From an uncultured Ruminococcus sp. (GTDB lineage Bacteria > Bacillota > Clostridia > Oscillospirales > Ruminococcaceae), in assembly GCA_945877315.1 (NCBI GenBank), contig CAMCRP010000008.1:1-64000 (forward strand): a DNA stretch of 64,000 nt, written 5' to 3'. Under the pieces are notes generated by a model. It was given only the letters and a program-made list of their open reading frames with translations, was not told the DNA's origin and made no database searches. Of the stretch, positions 33,825 to 42,769 are shown one piece after another (positions within the stretch are counted from its first letter, which is position 1; each line of letters starts with the position of its first letter). The translations under genes were made by a program, and so were the position numbers.

Positions 33825-35375
33825 TTAAACAATTTCGCCCTGAACATTCTGATTTCTTCTAATCTTCTTAGATGTGGTCTTGTCAAATTCCACTCTTCTC
33901 AGACGAATTCTGCGGATAGTTTTCGACGATGTGAGGGTCTTGTTTATCTCCATAATAAGCTGTGTCAGGTCTGCGCCGATAGCCTTGTCGTCAGCTTCGC
34001 CGTACAGATCAAGGTTCGGGAAAATCTCTGCAGTAATAACACCGTCCTCGGCATATACCAGAACTTCCTTTACCTTGTCAACCATTGCAAACTTGTTTTC
34101 CAGCTCCTCGGGAGATACGTTCTCGCCGTTGCTGAGGATAATAAGGTTTTTCTTTCTGCCTGTGATGAAAATGCGGTTTTTCTCGTCAACATAGCCAAGG
34201 TCGCCTGTATGCAGCCAGCCTTCGGAATCAAGTGCTTCGGCGGTTGCGGCTTCGTCCTTGTAATAGCCCTTCATAACGGATGGACTCTTTGCGGTGATCT
34301 CGCCGTCAACAATGCGTACTTCGCAGCCGTTTACGATAGTTCCGACTGCTTCACTGTACTCGTCCTGTAAAGTTGCTGTGGAAATTCTCGGTGAACATTC
34401 GGTCATACCGTAGCCCTGTGCAATGGGCAGACCGAGAGAATTATATCCCTTAATAAGCTCGGGGCTGAGATATGCCCCGCCGCTGTAAATTCCCTTCAAG
34501 CGTCCGCCGAAAACAGCCTGTGCTATCATAGCGGGAGGAACGTCGGGCTTTGCCTTTGACGCTGCCATTATCTGCTTGTAAATGGTTTCTGCTATCATGG
34601 GAACAAGCAGGATAAGCGTCGGACGAAAAAGCTTTAGATTTGCCGCAATTCTCAGGAGAGAATCGTTCACGCATACCGTTGCGCCGTATCTCAGAGAAAG
34701 GAGGATATCGCAGGTAAAGCAGTAAACGTGGTGAACGGGCAGAACCGTCAGCAGCTCGTCCTCGGTGGAGCTTTCGTTGTCCTGACAGGTGGTGTTGTCT
34801 GCAAAATTGCCGTGAGTGAGCATTACGCCCTTTGGCTTGCCTGTTGTTCCCGATGTGTAAACGATTGAAGCAAGTGCCTCGGGAACAGCGTCCTTGCCCT
34901 CTAAAGGCTGATATTTGTCAAGAATGTCGGGCAGAACATTATCCGCACCCTCGCAGGTCTGCAAGGACACATAAGTGTGTACAGCGGGACAGCTTTTCTT
35001 GATAAGCTCGATCATGGGAGTGTATCTTGAATCATAGAAGAAGATCTCCGAATCGGAACGGTTTATCAGCTCGCAGATGTCGGGGCAAGCCAGCTGTGCG
35101 TCCAGCGGAACAATAACATTTCCGTCCAGAACAGTTCCGAAATAGCACTCCAGATAAGCCGCACTTGTAGGACCGATAACCGCAGCGTGAATCTTGTTTC
35201 CCTTAGCAACGTCCTTAATGAAGGCGTTTACCTTCATAGCGTTCTCGTAGAATTTATTGAAGGAGGTTTCGGCAATGCCGCCCACAGCCTTTTCCTTTAT
35301 GTATGCCTTGTCGCCGTATTCCTCTGCGGCAAGTCTGACTAAATCGGCAAGGGTCTTTATTCTGCTCTTGTCCAT
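33825..35375 (-). CDS. Acyl-AMP ligase / acyl-CoA synthetase-like adenylating enzyme
   Basis: This 516-residue ANL-family enzyme has the P-loop VYTSGTTGKPKGVML (about residues 172-186), GYGMTECSP (321-329), WLHTGDLG (387-394), the hinge GRKKN and a C-terminal Lys in TTSKKIRR. It should activate a carboxylic acid with ATP. The next gene upstream encodes a free carrier protein, so the acyl group probably goes to the carrier's phosphopantetheine arm rather than to CoA. The substrate (fatty acid or amino acid) is not readable; the whole-protein pattern is nearer to fatty-acid ligases. Last gene of the four-gene run. Confidence 0.88.
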   Translation of the reverse strand: MDKSRIKTLADLVRLAAEEYGDKAYIKEKAVGGIAETSFNKFYENAMKVNAFIKDVAKGNKIHAAVIGPTSAAYLECYFGTVLDGNVIVPLDAQLACPDICELINRSDSEIFFYDSRYTPMIELIKKSCPAVHTYVSLQTCEGADNVLPDILDKYQPLEGKDAVPEALASIVYTSGTTGKPKGVMLTHGNFADNTTCQDNESSTEDELLTVLPVHHVYCFTCDILLSLRYGATVCVNDSLLRIAANLKLFRPTLILLVPMIAETIYKQIMAASKAKPDVPPAMIAQAVFGGRLKGIYSGGAYLSPELIKGYNSLGLPIAQGYGMTECSPRISTATLQDEYSEAVGTIVNGCEVRIVDGEITAKSPSVMKGYYKDEAATAEALDSEGWLHTGDLGYVDEKNRIFITGRKKNLIILSNGENVSPEELENKFAMVDKVKEVLVYAEDGVITAEIFPNLDLYGEADDKAIGADLTQLIMEINKTLTSSKTIRRIRLRRVEFDKTTSKKIRRNQNVQGEIV

Positions 35376-35390
35376 ATTATCCTCCTAAAA

Positions 35391-35618
35391 TCAAGCCTTG
35401 CGGGACTCGATATACTTAACGGCTTCACCTACTGTGTGGATATTTACGACCTCCTGCTCGTCAACGGTAATGCCAAGCTCGTTTTCCATTTCACCGAGAA
35501 GGCTCATAAAATCGAAGGAGTTAAAGCCCAGATCCTCGATAAATCTGGAATCCTCCGTAATGGTTTCGGGGTCAACGTCAACATAGTTGCAGATAAGTTC
35601 CTTCATTTTTTCAAGCAT
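35391..35618 (-). CDS. Acyl/peptidyl carrier protein
   Basis: From the ATG at 35618 (GGAGG upstream) the protein has 75 residues of typical ACP fold: helix 1 MLEKMKELICNYV, then EDLGFNSFDFMSLL with Ser34 as the phosphopantetheine site. The motif GFNSFDF differs from fatty-acid ACP (GADSLD) and is nearer to dedicated carrier proteins such as DltC-like or NRPS carriers. It lies between the condensation-domain gene (19 nt) and the ligase gene (15 nt). It should carry the group activated by the ligase. Confidence 0.9.
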   Translation of the reverse strand: MLEKMKELICNYVDVDPETITEDSRFIEDLGFNSFDFMSLLGEMENELGITVDEQEVVNIHTVGEAVKYIESRKA

Positions 35619-35637
35619 TTTTATTTCCTCCATTAAA

Positions 35638-37047
35638 TCAAATCATTTCAAGTATCTCGCCAACCGTGCGGTTATGGTTTTCAATACCTCTGAACAGAAC
35701 ACGGCAGAGATAATAATACAGATACTCCATTTCCGACTCGGTAACAATAGCCTTCTTGTACTCGAAATTGAAGTCCAGACCGTTGTCATCAACACGGTGC
35801 ATAACAGTCAGATAAAGGGGCTGTGCGGCAACGCCGTTTGTGTACCAAAAGCTCTTGTACTGAACATCGGGGATATCCGCTTCCTTCTGCTGGAGAGTCA
35901 GGGGCTGATATGTAAGGCTGATGCTCTCGTAGCTTGCTCCGGGACGAAGCTTCCAATGTCTTGAACGCTCCATTGTCAGGGCGATAGGGTCCTTGTTAGC
36001 GTGGTGGAAGAGCTTGTTCTGCTCTGTCTGGATAATTCTGATAGCGTCAAGGAAGGTGGTTTCGGGCTCGATAATTGTTCTCAGGGGGAAGAAGTGAATT
36101 CTTGTACCGCCCGAACGCTTTTCAAGGAGAGTACCTCTTCTTGCAACGTTGCTCTTGACGGAAACGTCCTTTTCATCGTTGTTGAACTTGGACAGAACCG
36201 TTCTCAGACCCATTAACAGCAGACTTGCCATAGGAACGTTATTGTCAAGGCAGAACTGCATAAGTCTGTCGGAGGGATCCTTTTCAAGGTGATAAACGGA
36301 AATGGAAGCGTCCAGACTGTCGGAGGTGATAATAGCGGAACGCAGATCGGGATTACCTGTTTCCCTTCTCTGTGTGAGCAGTCTGCCCATTCCCGTGAAG
36401 TCGGTGTACATAGGCTCACTGCCCGCAATTTCATTTGCGAAAAAATCGTTGTCTTTAAGCTTTGCGGGGGAATCTGCCTCATAAGCTAAGTCCTTTTCAA
36501 CGCACTTGATGTAGGACTGCATAGGCTTGGGGTAGGGTGTGCCGTACTTTTCAGCGCAGTACAGCTCAAGCACATCTCTGTCAAAGCCGATAATGGAGCT
36601 GGAATCCATTGTCATATGGTCAACCTTCAGATAAATGCCGTTATATCCGCCGGGCAGCTTTATCATAACCACCTTGTTCATAGGCGAATTGTAGCGGGGG
36701 AACGGCTCGGCTGTCCACTTTCTCATTTCATCGTGGGCTGCTTCTTCACGCCAGTTTGAGAAATCGCAGAAGCCGATATCTCTCTCCTCAAAGGGGACAA
36801 CATACTGATAAACGGTTCCGTCCTCGTCCTCGATAAATCTCAGACGCATAGACTCAAAACGCTCATATGCCTTGTAAATAGCCTTTTTCAGAATTCTGAA
36901 ATCGGTGTCCTCCTTGACGTAAAGTCCTGTGCCGATGTTAAGCACCTGCTGACGGGGACAATATTTCACCGTGTAATGGTGAAGCCTCTGTGAAGCTGTC
37001 AGAGGATAGCATTTCATGACCGAACCGTTAATGTTTATCTCTTTCAC
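35638..37047 (-). CDS. Stand-alone condensation-domain acyltransferase
   Basis: This 469-residue protein has the CoA-dependent acyltransferase/NRPS condensation fold in two halves. The active-site motif is DHMTMDS (residues 143-149), which keeps the catalytic His and the structural Asp of HHxxxDG but has Asp for the first His and Ser for Gly. It is a lone domain, not part of an NRPS. It should join the carrier-bound acyl group to an amine or alcohol. Translation probably starts at GTG 37047 (GGAG about 10 nt upstream). It lies 61 nt after the hydrolase gene and has no good promoter of its own. Confidence 0.8.
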   Translation of the reverse strand: MKEININGSVMKCYPLTASQRLHHYTVKYCPRQQVLNIGTGLYVKEDTDFRILKKAIYKAYERFESMRLRFIEDEDGTVYQYVVPFEERDIGFCDFSNWREEAAHDEMRKWTAEPFPRYNSPMNKVVMIKLPGGYNGIYLKVDHMTMDSSSIIGFDRDVLELYCAEKYGTPYPKPMQSYIKCVEKDLAYEADSPAKLKDNDFFANEIAGSEPMYTDFTGMGRLLTQRRETGNPDLRSAIITSDSLDASISVYHLEKDPSDRLMQFCLDNNVPMASLLLMGLRTVLSKFNNDEKDVSVKSNVARRGTLLEKRSGGTRIHFFPLRTIIEPETTFLDAIRIIQTEQNKLFHHANKDPIALTMERSRHWKLRPGASYESISLTYQPLTLQQKEADIPDVQYKSFWYTNGVAAQPLYLTVMHRVDDNGLDFNFEYKKAIVTESEMEYLYYYLCRVLFRGIENHNRTVGEILEMI

Positions 37048-37108
37048 TTGATTTACACTCCTATCATATTTTAACTCTGCGTTTAATGTTGCTTTAGCGG
37101 CATATTTA

Positions 37109-38089
37109 TTATGATTGCTTTGCCGAATTTATAGGCGCATACTTGTTAATAAACTCATCAACCTTCGCTTCGTAGCGGTCTGTGTTTTCGTAAAGACTTG
37201 CGGCGTGTCCCGCATTTTCAACTATCATCATATCTTTTGGTGCGGCGCAGGCAACGTAGTTTTTCTCGCTCATCCATGTGGGTACAAAATCATCGTCCTT
37301 GCCGTGGATAAACAGAGTGGGTATCTTTGTGACCTTCATAGCGTCAAGGGTGGAATAATCTTGGAAGCCGTAGCCAGCCTTTTTGCGGCACATTGCGTCG
37401 TTAATGTTCATTACGGGGAAAGGGGGCAGATGGTAATCTCTCTTTAAAATGTGTGCGAAAACGTCATAGGGTGATGTAAATGCGCAGTCCGCAACAATAG
37501 CCTTGACATTCTCGGGAATGTCGGTAAAGCCCGAAGTCATAAGCACAGTCGCACCGCCCATGGAAACGCCGAACAGAATAATTTTCTTATCCTCTCCGAA
37601 ACGTGAAACGGCGTACTTTATCCATTCAAGGCAGTCAAAACGGTCAAGAATACCAAAGCCTATGTACTTGCCCTCACTCTTGCCGTGTGCCCTGTTGTCA
37701 ACGATAAGGCAGTCTGCGCCCTTTTCCAGGAAGAATTTGCAGATAGAAGGGCAGTCGTTCATACCCATGCTTGTATAGCCGTGAAAACCGATAACAATAG
37801 TGTCCGACGGTTCATCTGCGGGGAAATAATCGCCGTGGAGAGTGAGATCGTCCCTTGATTTTATGGTGATATGCTCGGAAGTGCGTTCAAGCAGCCATTC
37901 CTTTCGGGGACGGATTATCTTGCGGTATTCCTCCCATTTTGCCATATCCGCCATTTCGTCAAGATTTACACGAACTTGATCCTGACGGGGGATAACTCTG
38001 TTAAAAAGCGTAAGTGCGCCCGCTGTCGCACCTGCCGCGCCCAGCAGAGCGACACCGCCCACTATTGCGGCAATTGATGTGCCATTCAT
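37109..38089 (-). CDS. Membrane-anchored alpha/beta hydrolase
   Basis: The ATG at 38089 gives 326 residues with an N-terminal membrane segment (about residues 5-27). An alpha/beta-hydrolase domain follows: HGYTSMG oxyanion region, the nucleophile elbow FGVSMGGAT, Asp in IHGKDDDFVP and His in ENAGHAAS. It is of the DUF1749/YqkD-like 'HGxTS' type. It could be an esterase or thioesterase acting on the product of the downstream ligase/carrier/condensation genes. It is the first gene after the TetR-controlled promoter; a frame upstream to 38185 overlaps the operators and is not used. Confidence 0.85.
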   Translation of the reverse strand: MNGTSIAAIVGGVALLGAAGATAGALTLFNRVIPRQDQVRVNLDEMADMAKWEEYRKIIRPRKEWLLERTSEHITIKSRDDLTLHGDYFPADEPSDTIVIGFHGYTSMGMNDCPSICKFFLEKGADCLIVDNRAHGKSEGKYIGFGILDRFDCLEWIKYAVSRFGEDKKIILFGVSMGGATVLMTSGFTDIPENVKAIVADCAFTSPYDVFAHILKRDYHLPPFPVMNINDAMCRKKAGYGFQDYSTLDAMKVTKIPTLFIHGKDDDFVPTWMSEKNYVACAAPKDMMIVENAGHAASLYENTDRYEAKVDEFINKYAPINSAKQS

Positions 38090-38113
38090 AAAAATCTGCT
38101 CCCTTCCATAATT

Positions 38114-38130
38114 TTCGACCGACAGTCGAA
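38114..38130. promoter_or_regulatory. TetR operator 1
   Basis: TTCGACCGACAGTCGAA is an inverted repeat that lies just downstream of the -10 box of the leftward hydrolase promoter. It shares TTCGACCGAC with operator 2. Confidence 0.7.
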
Positions 38131-38143
38131 ACTCTCTGTTTTC

Positions 38144-38172
38144 ATAATAGCATATTTTCGACCGACGGTCAA
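38144..38172 (-). promoter_or_regulatory. Promoter of the hydrolase-condensation-carrier-ligase run
   Basis: TTGACC (38172-38167), 17-nt spacer, TATTAT (38149-38144) on the minus strand. Operator 2 covers its -35 box and operator 1 its start site, so bound repressor should block it. Confidence 0.75.
38157..38172. promoter_or_regulatory. TetR operator 2
   Basis: TTCGACCGACGGTCAA, palindromic around GACCGACGGTC, overlaps the -35 box of the leftward promoter. A half site GACCGA recurs at 38229-38234 near the tetR start region. Confidence 0.7.
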
Positions 38173-38191
38173 GTATTTTTTCCAAAAAATA

Positions 38192-38220
38192 TTGTCAAAT
38201 GTAAAATTTTGTGTTACAAT
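38192..38220 (+). promoter_or_regulatory. Promoter of the tetR gene
   Basis: TTGTCA (38192-38197), 17-nt spacer, TACAAT (38215-38220). The half site GACCGA at 38229 lies at the expected start of transcription. Confidence 0.7.
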
Positions 38221-38285
38221 AACATAGTGACCGAAAACAAAATCCGATTTACTGTGAAAATATCCAAAGGGTGAATTAATAATCT

Positions 38286-38900
38286 ATGAAAACCGACAAA
38301 AAAGAACTTATTTTTAAAGCCACCGAGGAGCTTATCTCCGAAGCAGCCTATAACGATATAACCGTTGACGCCATTGCAAAAAAGGCGGGCATAGGCAAGG
38401 GCAGCGTCTATTACTATTTCAAGAGCAAGGACGAAATTATTTACGCCGTTGTGGAAAGAAGCTACCGCCGTGCGGTCAGGGACTTTTTTGAGAATATCCA
38501 TAAACGTCCCGAAATATCGGCTCTTGAAAAGATGAAGCTGCTCTTTTACAGCATCATCAAGCAGGATTACAGCAACAATGAGAAGAATATGCTGCATAAG
38601 CTGAATCTCCACGAGGACCCCGATATCCACCATAAAATAAATGTTGCCGCCATTCAGGAGATAGCCCCCGTAGTGGAGCAGCTGATGTACGAGGGCATTG
38701 CCGAAGGTACCATACATTCCCAAACGCCAAAGGAAAGCGCAGAGGTCATTGTGGCGGTGCTGACATATTTCCTCGACAGGTCAATGTATTCCGAGGACCC
38801 GCAGGTAATGCTCAACAGAATGAAACTTATCTCCGAGGTTATGGAAACCTGTCTGAAAGCCGAAAAAGGCAGCTTTGACTACCTTTACAAGCTTAACTGA
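38286..38900 (+). CDS. TetR/AcrR-family repressor
   Basis: The 204-residue protein has the TetR helix-turn-helix at residues 25-55 (ITVDAIAKKAGIGKGSVYYY then FKSKDEII) and a helical ligand-binding domain that I cannot assign. It is divergent from the hydrolase run; two matching palindromes in the shared 196-bp gap are its likely operators. A lipid-like or acyl ligand would fit the acyl chemistry of the controlled genes (inference). Confidence 0.92.
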   Translation: MKTDKKELIFKATEELISEAAYNDITVDAIAKKAGIGKGSVYYYFKSKDEIIYAVVERSYRRAVRDFFENIHKRPEISALEKMKLLFYSIIKQDYSNNEKNMLHKLNLHEDPDIHHKINVAAIQEIAPVVEQLMYEGIAEGTIHSQTPKESAEVIVAVLTYFLDRSMYSEDPQVMLNRMKLISEVMETCLKAEKGSFDYLYKLN

Positions 38901-38925
38901 GAAATATGAAAAGCTGACGACTAAA

Positions 38926-39101
38926 AGTGGAAAGCTGAAAACGAAAAGTGGAAAGTGGAAAGTGAAAAGTGAAAATATTGGGAGAATACCTATAAATTAG
39001 TTTTCCCCGTGCAATACGTAACTCAGGGAACATAAAAATGAAATACCGATGAAAGCATCGGTTCCCCGAAAATTCCACTTTTCACTTTTCACTCTCCACT
39101 C
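38926..39101. repeat. Heptad repeats, inverted pair with palindromic centre
   Basis: GTGGAAA-type units (38926-38972) and inverted TTTTCAC/TCTCCAC units (39071-39101) flank a centre with a small palindrome (ACCGATG and CATCGGT, with GGGAAC and GTTCCC outside). It fills the gap before the S41 gene. Confidence 0.7.
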
Positions 39102-39139
39102 TTGCGCTGTATTTGCCATTATTTGAAAGGAGAAACAGA

Positions 39140-40822
39140 ATGAAAACTGTTGGAAAAGTAATAATCGCCGTTCTGATATGTGCGCTGGTCTTTTGCTGTA
39201 TGCCCGGCAGAGATGACACTATTGCCGATATAATCGACACATTTACCTACAAGGAGATAGAATTTACCGAGCCAACAAAGGAGCAAATGCTGTCGGATTT
39301 TGACTATATGCTGGACGTTCTCAAAACAGGTATACCAAACATCTCCGAGGCGGAAAAGCTTTACGGCTATGATTTTGACGAGAAATGCGTAAAATACCGT
39401 GAAATGGCGGAGAAATGCGAAAACGGCTTTGATTTTTACGTTCTGTGCAAAGCTGTGCTTGCGGACGTCCCCAACTGCCACACATATATGGGATATGTAC
39501 AGTCCAGCTATATTGCGTCACAGATGTGCTTTAATTCGGAGCACGTCCGTTTTAAGCCGAATATAGGCGGTATCGCTGACGCATGGAACAAGTATCTCGG
39601 CGAAAAGATGGAGCCGCTCTATGACAGGGACAACTCCGCACTTTTCCTTTACTGCGACGGTCACTATATGAACATCGAATATGAAAAGCCCGAGCTGCGG
39701 GAAAAGGTCGGTCAGGAAATACTTGAAATTAACGGCAGACCCGTTTCCGAATTTGTGAACGAGCACCTGTTTTATTCAAAGCTTAACTACGATTTCAAGA
39801 ACGAGATCCCCTACCGTGACAATGTTTTCTTTAGTTTGACAGACGGCGAGGAGGTGGACGCTCTCGTTCTCTGCGATGACGGCACCACCAAGAATATCAA
39901 GCTTTATTACAGCCTTGAACGTGAAATTGCCTTCAACGAAGCGGCCTCCTACTCAGTTCTCACCGATTTCGATTTTGAAGAAGCCATGCAGGAAGTTGAC
40001 GAGGAATCCTACACCCTGATCTACACCGAAGAAACAGACACGCTTTATGCCGAATTCACAAGCTTCGACTATTTGGACGGCGAAAAGCTGAAGGCGGAAA
40101 TAGAAAAGTATGCCGAATGCCGTCATATCATCTTTGACGTTCGTGAAAACGGCGGCGGAATAACGGGATTTTGGGAGAAAAACATTTACGCTCCCCTTTT
40201 CAAGGATAAGCTGATAATCGACAACGAGTCCTATCTGGAGCTTAACAAATACAACTGCAACCCCTTCGGCGACCTGTTTGAAACACTTTATTATTCCCAT
40301 GAAAAGCTGTCCCCCGCCGAGCTTCCCTTTGAAACGGACAGCGCATACAGCTGGTACAAATTCAGCGAATATAATGAATATGACGGAGAATATGACGGCG
40401 AAACAGCTGTTGAGGACAGGGATATTTACATTCTTTCAGGACGAAACTCCGCATCGCTCACCGACGAATTTATCTACTATTTCAGCAAAAACGGACTTGC
40501 GACCATAGTCGGCGAAAACACCAAGGGCGAGGGTATCGCACCCACCTTTATGTGTCAGGTAATGCCCGAAACGGGGCTGGTGTTCAACTATTCCCCCTTT
40601 ATTGCCTTTAATGCGGACGGAAAGGACAACTCCGTTTACTGCTCCGCTCCCGATATTTACGTAACTCTCACCCGTGACGACTATGTTATCAACCGCAAGC
40701 TGCGTATGGAGGGCAAGGACACTCTCGAATATGAAAACCGCCTTTTGTGGGACACGGAGCTGAAATATGTTCTGGACAAAATTGCGGCAGATGTTGATGA
40801 TATGCCCGCTGTGGCGGCGTAA
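39140..40822 (+). CDS. S41-family (tail-specific-like) serine protease, membrane anchored
   Basis: The ATG at 39140 with AAAGGAG upstream gives 560 residues. An N-terminal hydrophobic segment (about residues 5-21) acts as signal or anchor. The S41 core is C-terminal: FDVRENGGGITGFW near 335, the nucleophile in LSGRNSASLTDEF near 440 and the Lys in VGENTKGEGI near 465. No clear PDZ domain is seen, but a stretch near 190-215 (GQEILEINGRPVSEFV) looks like the ligand loop of one. It should cut extracytoplasmic peptides. It is followed after 29 nt by an HSP90-like gene. Confidence 0.82.
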   Translation: MKTVGKVIIAVLICALVFCCMPGRDDTIADIIDTFTYKEIEFTEPTKEQMLSDFDYMLDVLKTGIPNISEAEKLYGYDFDEKCVKYREMAEKCENGFDFYVLCKAVLADVPNCHTYMGYVQSSYIASQMCFNSEHVRFKPNIGGIADAWNKYLGEKMEPLYDRDNSALFLYCDGHYMNIEYEKPELREKVGQEILEINGRPVSEFVNEHLFYSKLNYDFKNEIPYRDNVFFSLTDGEEVDALVLCDDGTTKNIKLYYSLEREIAFNEAASYSVLTDFDFEEAMQEVDEESYTLIYTEETDTLYAEFTSFDYLDGEKLKAEIEKYAECRHIIFDVRENGGGITGFWEKNIYAPLFKDKLIIDNESYLELNKYNCNPFGDLFETLYYSHEKLSPAELPFETDSAYSWYKFSEYNEYDGEYDGETAVEDRDIYILSGRNSASLTDEFIYYFSKNGLATIVGENTKGEGIAPTFMCQVMPETGLVFNYSPFIAFNADGKDNSVYCSAPDIYVTLTRDDYVINRKLRMEGKDTLEYENRLLWDTELKYVLDKIAADVDDMPAVAA

Positions 40823-40851
40823 ATCTACCATTGAAAAGGAACAGAAATATT

Positions 40852-42621
40852 ATGCAGAATGATTTCAAATTCAAAGTAAATTTAGGCGGAATGATAGATA
40901 TCCTGTCAAACCACCTTTACAGCAGCCCCGATGTTTTCGTCCGTGAGCTTATGCAAAACGGCGTTGACGCTATTTCCGCAAGACAGACAGCGGACAAGGA
41001 TTTCCCCGAAAACGGCGGACTTATTACCGTGGAGATCGACGAGGGGAAAACCATTCGCTTTACCGATAACGGCACGGGTTTGACCGAGGAGGAGATACAC
41101 CGTTTTCTGGCTGTTATCGGACAATCGTCCAAGCGTGACATTGAGGAAGGTATGATAAACGCCGACTATATCGGACGGTTCGGCATAGGTCTGCTGTCCT
41201 GCTTTATGGTAACGGACGAGATACTTATACGAACCCGCTCCTTCCGTCAGCCGGACAACTGCATTGAGTGGCACGGCCGTCCCGACGGTACATACACTAT
41301 CCGACCCGCTCTCAGAGAATGTGAAATAGGCACGGAAATTGTCATAAAGGCAAAGCAGGGCGCAGAGGACTATTTCACCGAGGAACGTGTCAGCGAGCTT
41401 ATACTCTATTACGGTCTGCCCCTTCCCTTCCCTGTTTGCATTAAAAAGGGGGACAAGCTCACACGGATAAACACTCTCCCCACCGTTTCGGGCAGCACAA
41501 GGGAAAGCGTTATGCAGCTGGGAACGGCGCTTTTCGGGGAAAGCTTCATCGACTTTATCCCGCTGGAATCAAAGTCGGGACTGTTCAGCGGGGCGGCGTA
41601 TATCCTGCCATATTCCGTGGCGGCAACTGCCGAGCAGAAGCACCGTATCTATCTGAAAAGCATGCTCCTTACCGAGGACGGCAAGTCCATTCTGCCGAAA
41701 TGGGCGTTTTTCGTCCGCTGCTTTTTTAATACGGCAAAGCTGCGTCCAACGGCGTCCCGTGAGGATTTTTACGATGACGATAATCTGAAAACCGCAAGAA
41801 AAGAGCTGGGGGAATGTATCAGCAAATATCTTATGCGAATTTCAAGGACAAATCCCCCGCTTTTAAAACGCATAGTGACCGTCCACAGCCTTGCGGTAAA
41901 ATCCATTGCCGCCGAGGACGACGAGCTTTTCAACGTTTTCATGCCGCACCTGACATTTGAAACCTCTCTGGGCGAAATGACGGGCAGCGAGATACGCAGC
42001 TTTTCGGGACGGATAAGCTATACCCCCGAGCTGGACAGATTCCGTCAGCTTTCGTCTATTTTCAGGGCGCAGGGCGAATTGCTTGTAAATGCGGGATATG
42101 TCTACGACGCTTCACTTATACGCAAGCTTTCCGAGAAAAACGCCTTTGCGGATATCAAGGAAGTTGAGGACAGCGACATTGAAGGTATTCTCTCAGACCC
42201 CGACGGTGTTGACCGAGAAACAGTCAGACGCTTTGAACAGGCGGCAAATGATGCCGTTTCCGACGGGGAAATTTTCTGCGCACTGAAAAGCTTCTCCCCC
42301 GAACAGCTGCCTGCCCTGTTTGTTACCGATGAAAATGCACGTATCCTTCGGGATATAAAGCGTTCAAAGGCGGCAGGGCTTGACATTTTTTCGGAGATGC
42401 TGGACGCATTCAGCGAGGAATTTGAGGGGCTGGGACACTCGACCTTGTATTTCAACGCAAACAATCCCTTGGTGAAAAAGCTTATCTCCACCGACCGTGA
42501 GGAAAAGCTGAAGGCGGCGGCTGCGGTGCTGTATGTTCAGTCCCTTTTGTCGGGAGGGCACCCCGTCAAGGCGAAGGAGATGGAGCTGCTTAATAATGGG
42601 CTTTTAATGCTGTTGGATTAA
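40852..42621 (+). CDS. Divergent HSP90 family protein
   Basis: The ATG at 40852 gives 589 residues. The GHKL ATPase domain has ELMQNGVDA (motif ELISNAxDA), FTDNGTGL and the lid/phosphate motif GRFGIGLLSCFMV. A middle domain with RPTASREDFYDD follows (compare the catalytic Arg region), and then a C-terminal part unlike HtpG. The usual Ser in ELISN is Met here and Gln precedes Asn. Housekeeping HtpG is about 620 residues and stands alone; this one is behind an S41 protease gene, so it may serve specific clients. AAAGGAA precedes the ATG. Confidence 0.85.
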   Translation: MQNDFKFKVNLGGMIDILSNHLYSSPDVFVRELMQNGVDAISARQTADKDFPENGGLITVEIDEGKTIRFTDNGTGLTEEEIHRFLAVIGQSSKRDIEEGMINADYIGRFGIGLLSCFMVTDEILIRTRSFRQPDNCIEWHGRPDGTYTIRPALRECEIGTEIVIKAKQGAEDYFTEERVSELILYYGLPLPFPVCIKKGDKLTRINTLPTVSGSTRESVMQLGTALFGESFIDFIPLESKSGLFSGAAYILPYSVAATAEQKHRIYLKSMLLTEDGKSILPKWAFFVRCFFNTAKLRPTASREDFYDDDNLKTARKELGECISKYLMRISRTNPPLLKRIVTVHSLAVKSIAAEDDELFNVFMPHLTFETSLGEMTGSEIRSFSGRISYTPELDRFRQLSSIFRAQGELLVNAGYVYDASLIRKLSEKNAFADIKEVEDSDIEGILSDPDGVDRETVRRFEQAANDAVSDGEIFCALKSFSPEQLPALFVTDENARILRDIKRSKAAGLDIFSEMLDAFSEEFEGLGHSTLYFNANNPLVKKLISTDREEKLKAAAAVLYVQSLLSGGHPVKAKEMELLNNGLLMLLD

Positions 42622-42730
42622 AAGTGTTGAATGTTGAGTGTTAAGTGTTGAGTGTTTAATTTAAGTAAAGAGTTAATAGCTCCAAATTCCACATTAAATT
42701 CAACTCTCAACTTTCAACACTCAACACTAA
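42619..42730. repeat. Heptad repeats, inverted pair before the GH74 promoter
   Basis: GTGTTGA-type units (42619-42660) and inverted CAACACT-type units (42686-42730) around a 25-bp centre, directly upstream of a consensus promoter. Confidence 0.75.
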
Positions 42731-42738
42731 CAAAACCA

Positions 42739-42767
42739 TTGACATTTGCCGTATTATGGTTTATAAT
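42739..42767 (+). promoter_or_regulatory. Consensus promoter of the GH74 gene
   Basis: TTGACA (42739-42744), 17-nt spacer, TATAAT (42762-42767), a perfect consensus. The family A palindrome begins 3 nt after the -10 box, so the transcript would start inside its left arm. Confidence 0.85.
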
Positions 42768-42769
42768 TA

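Noticed and set aside
37047-37108. A separate promoter for the condensation-carrier-ligase genes
   Set aside because: TAAAAT and TATGAT boxes exist, but no -35 box lies at 16-18 nt; cotranscription with the hydrolase gene is simpler.
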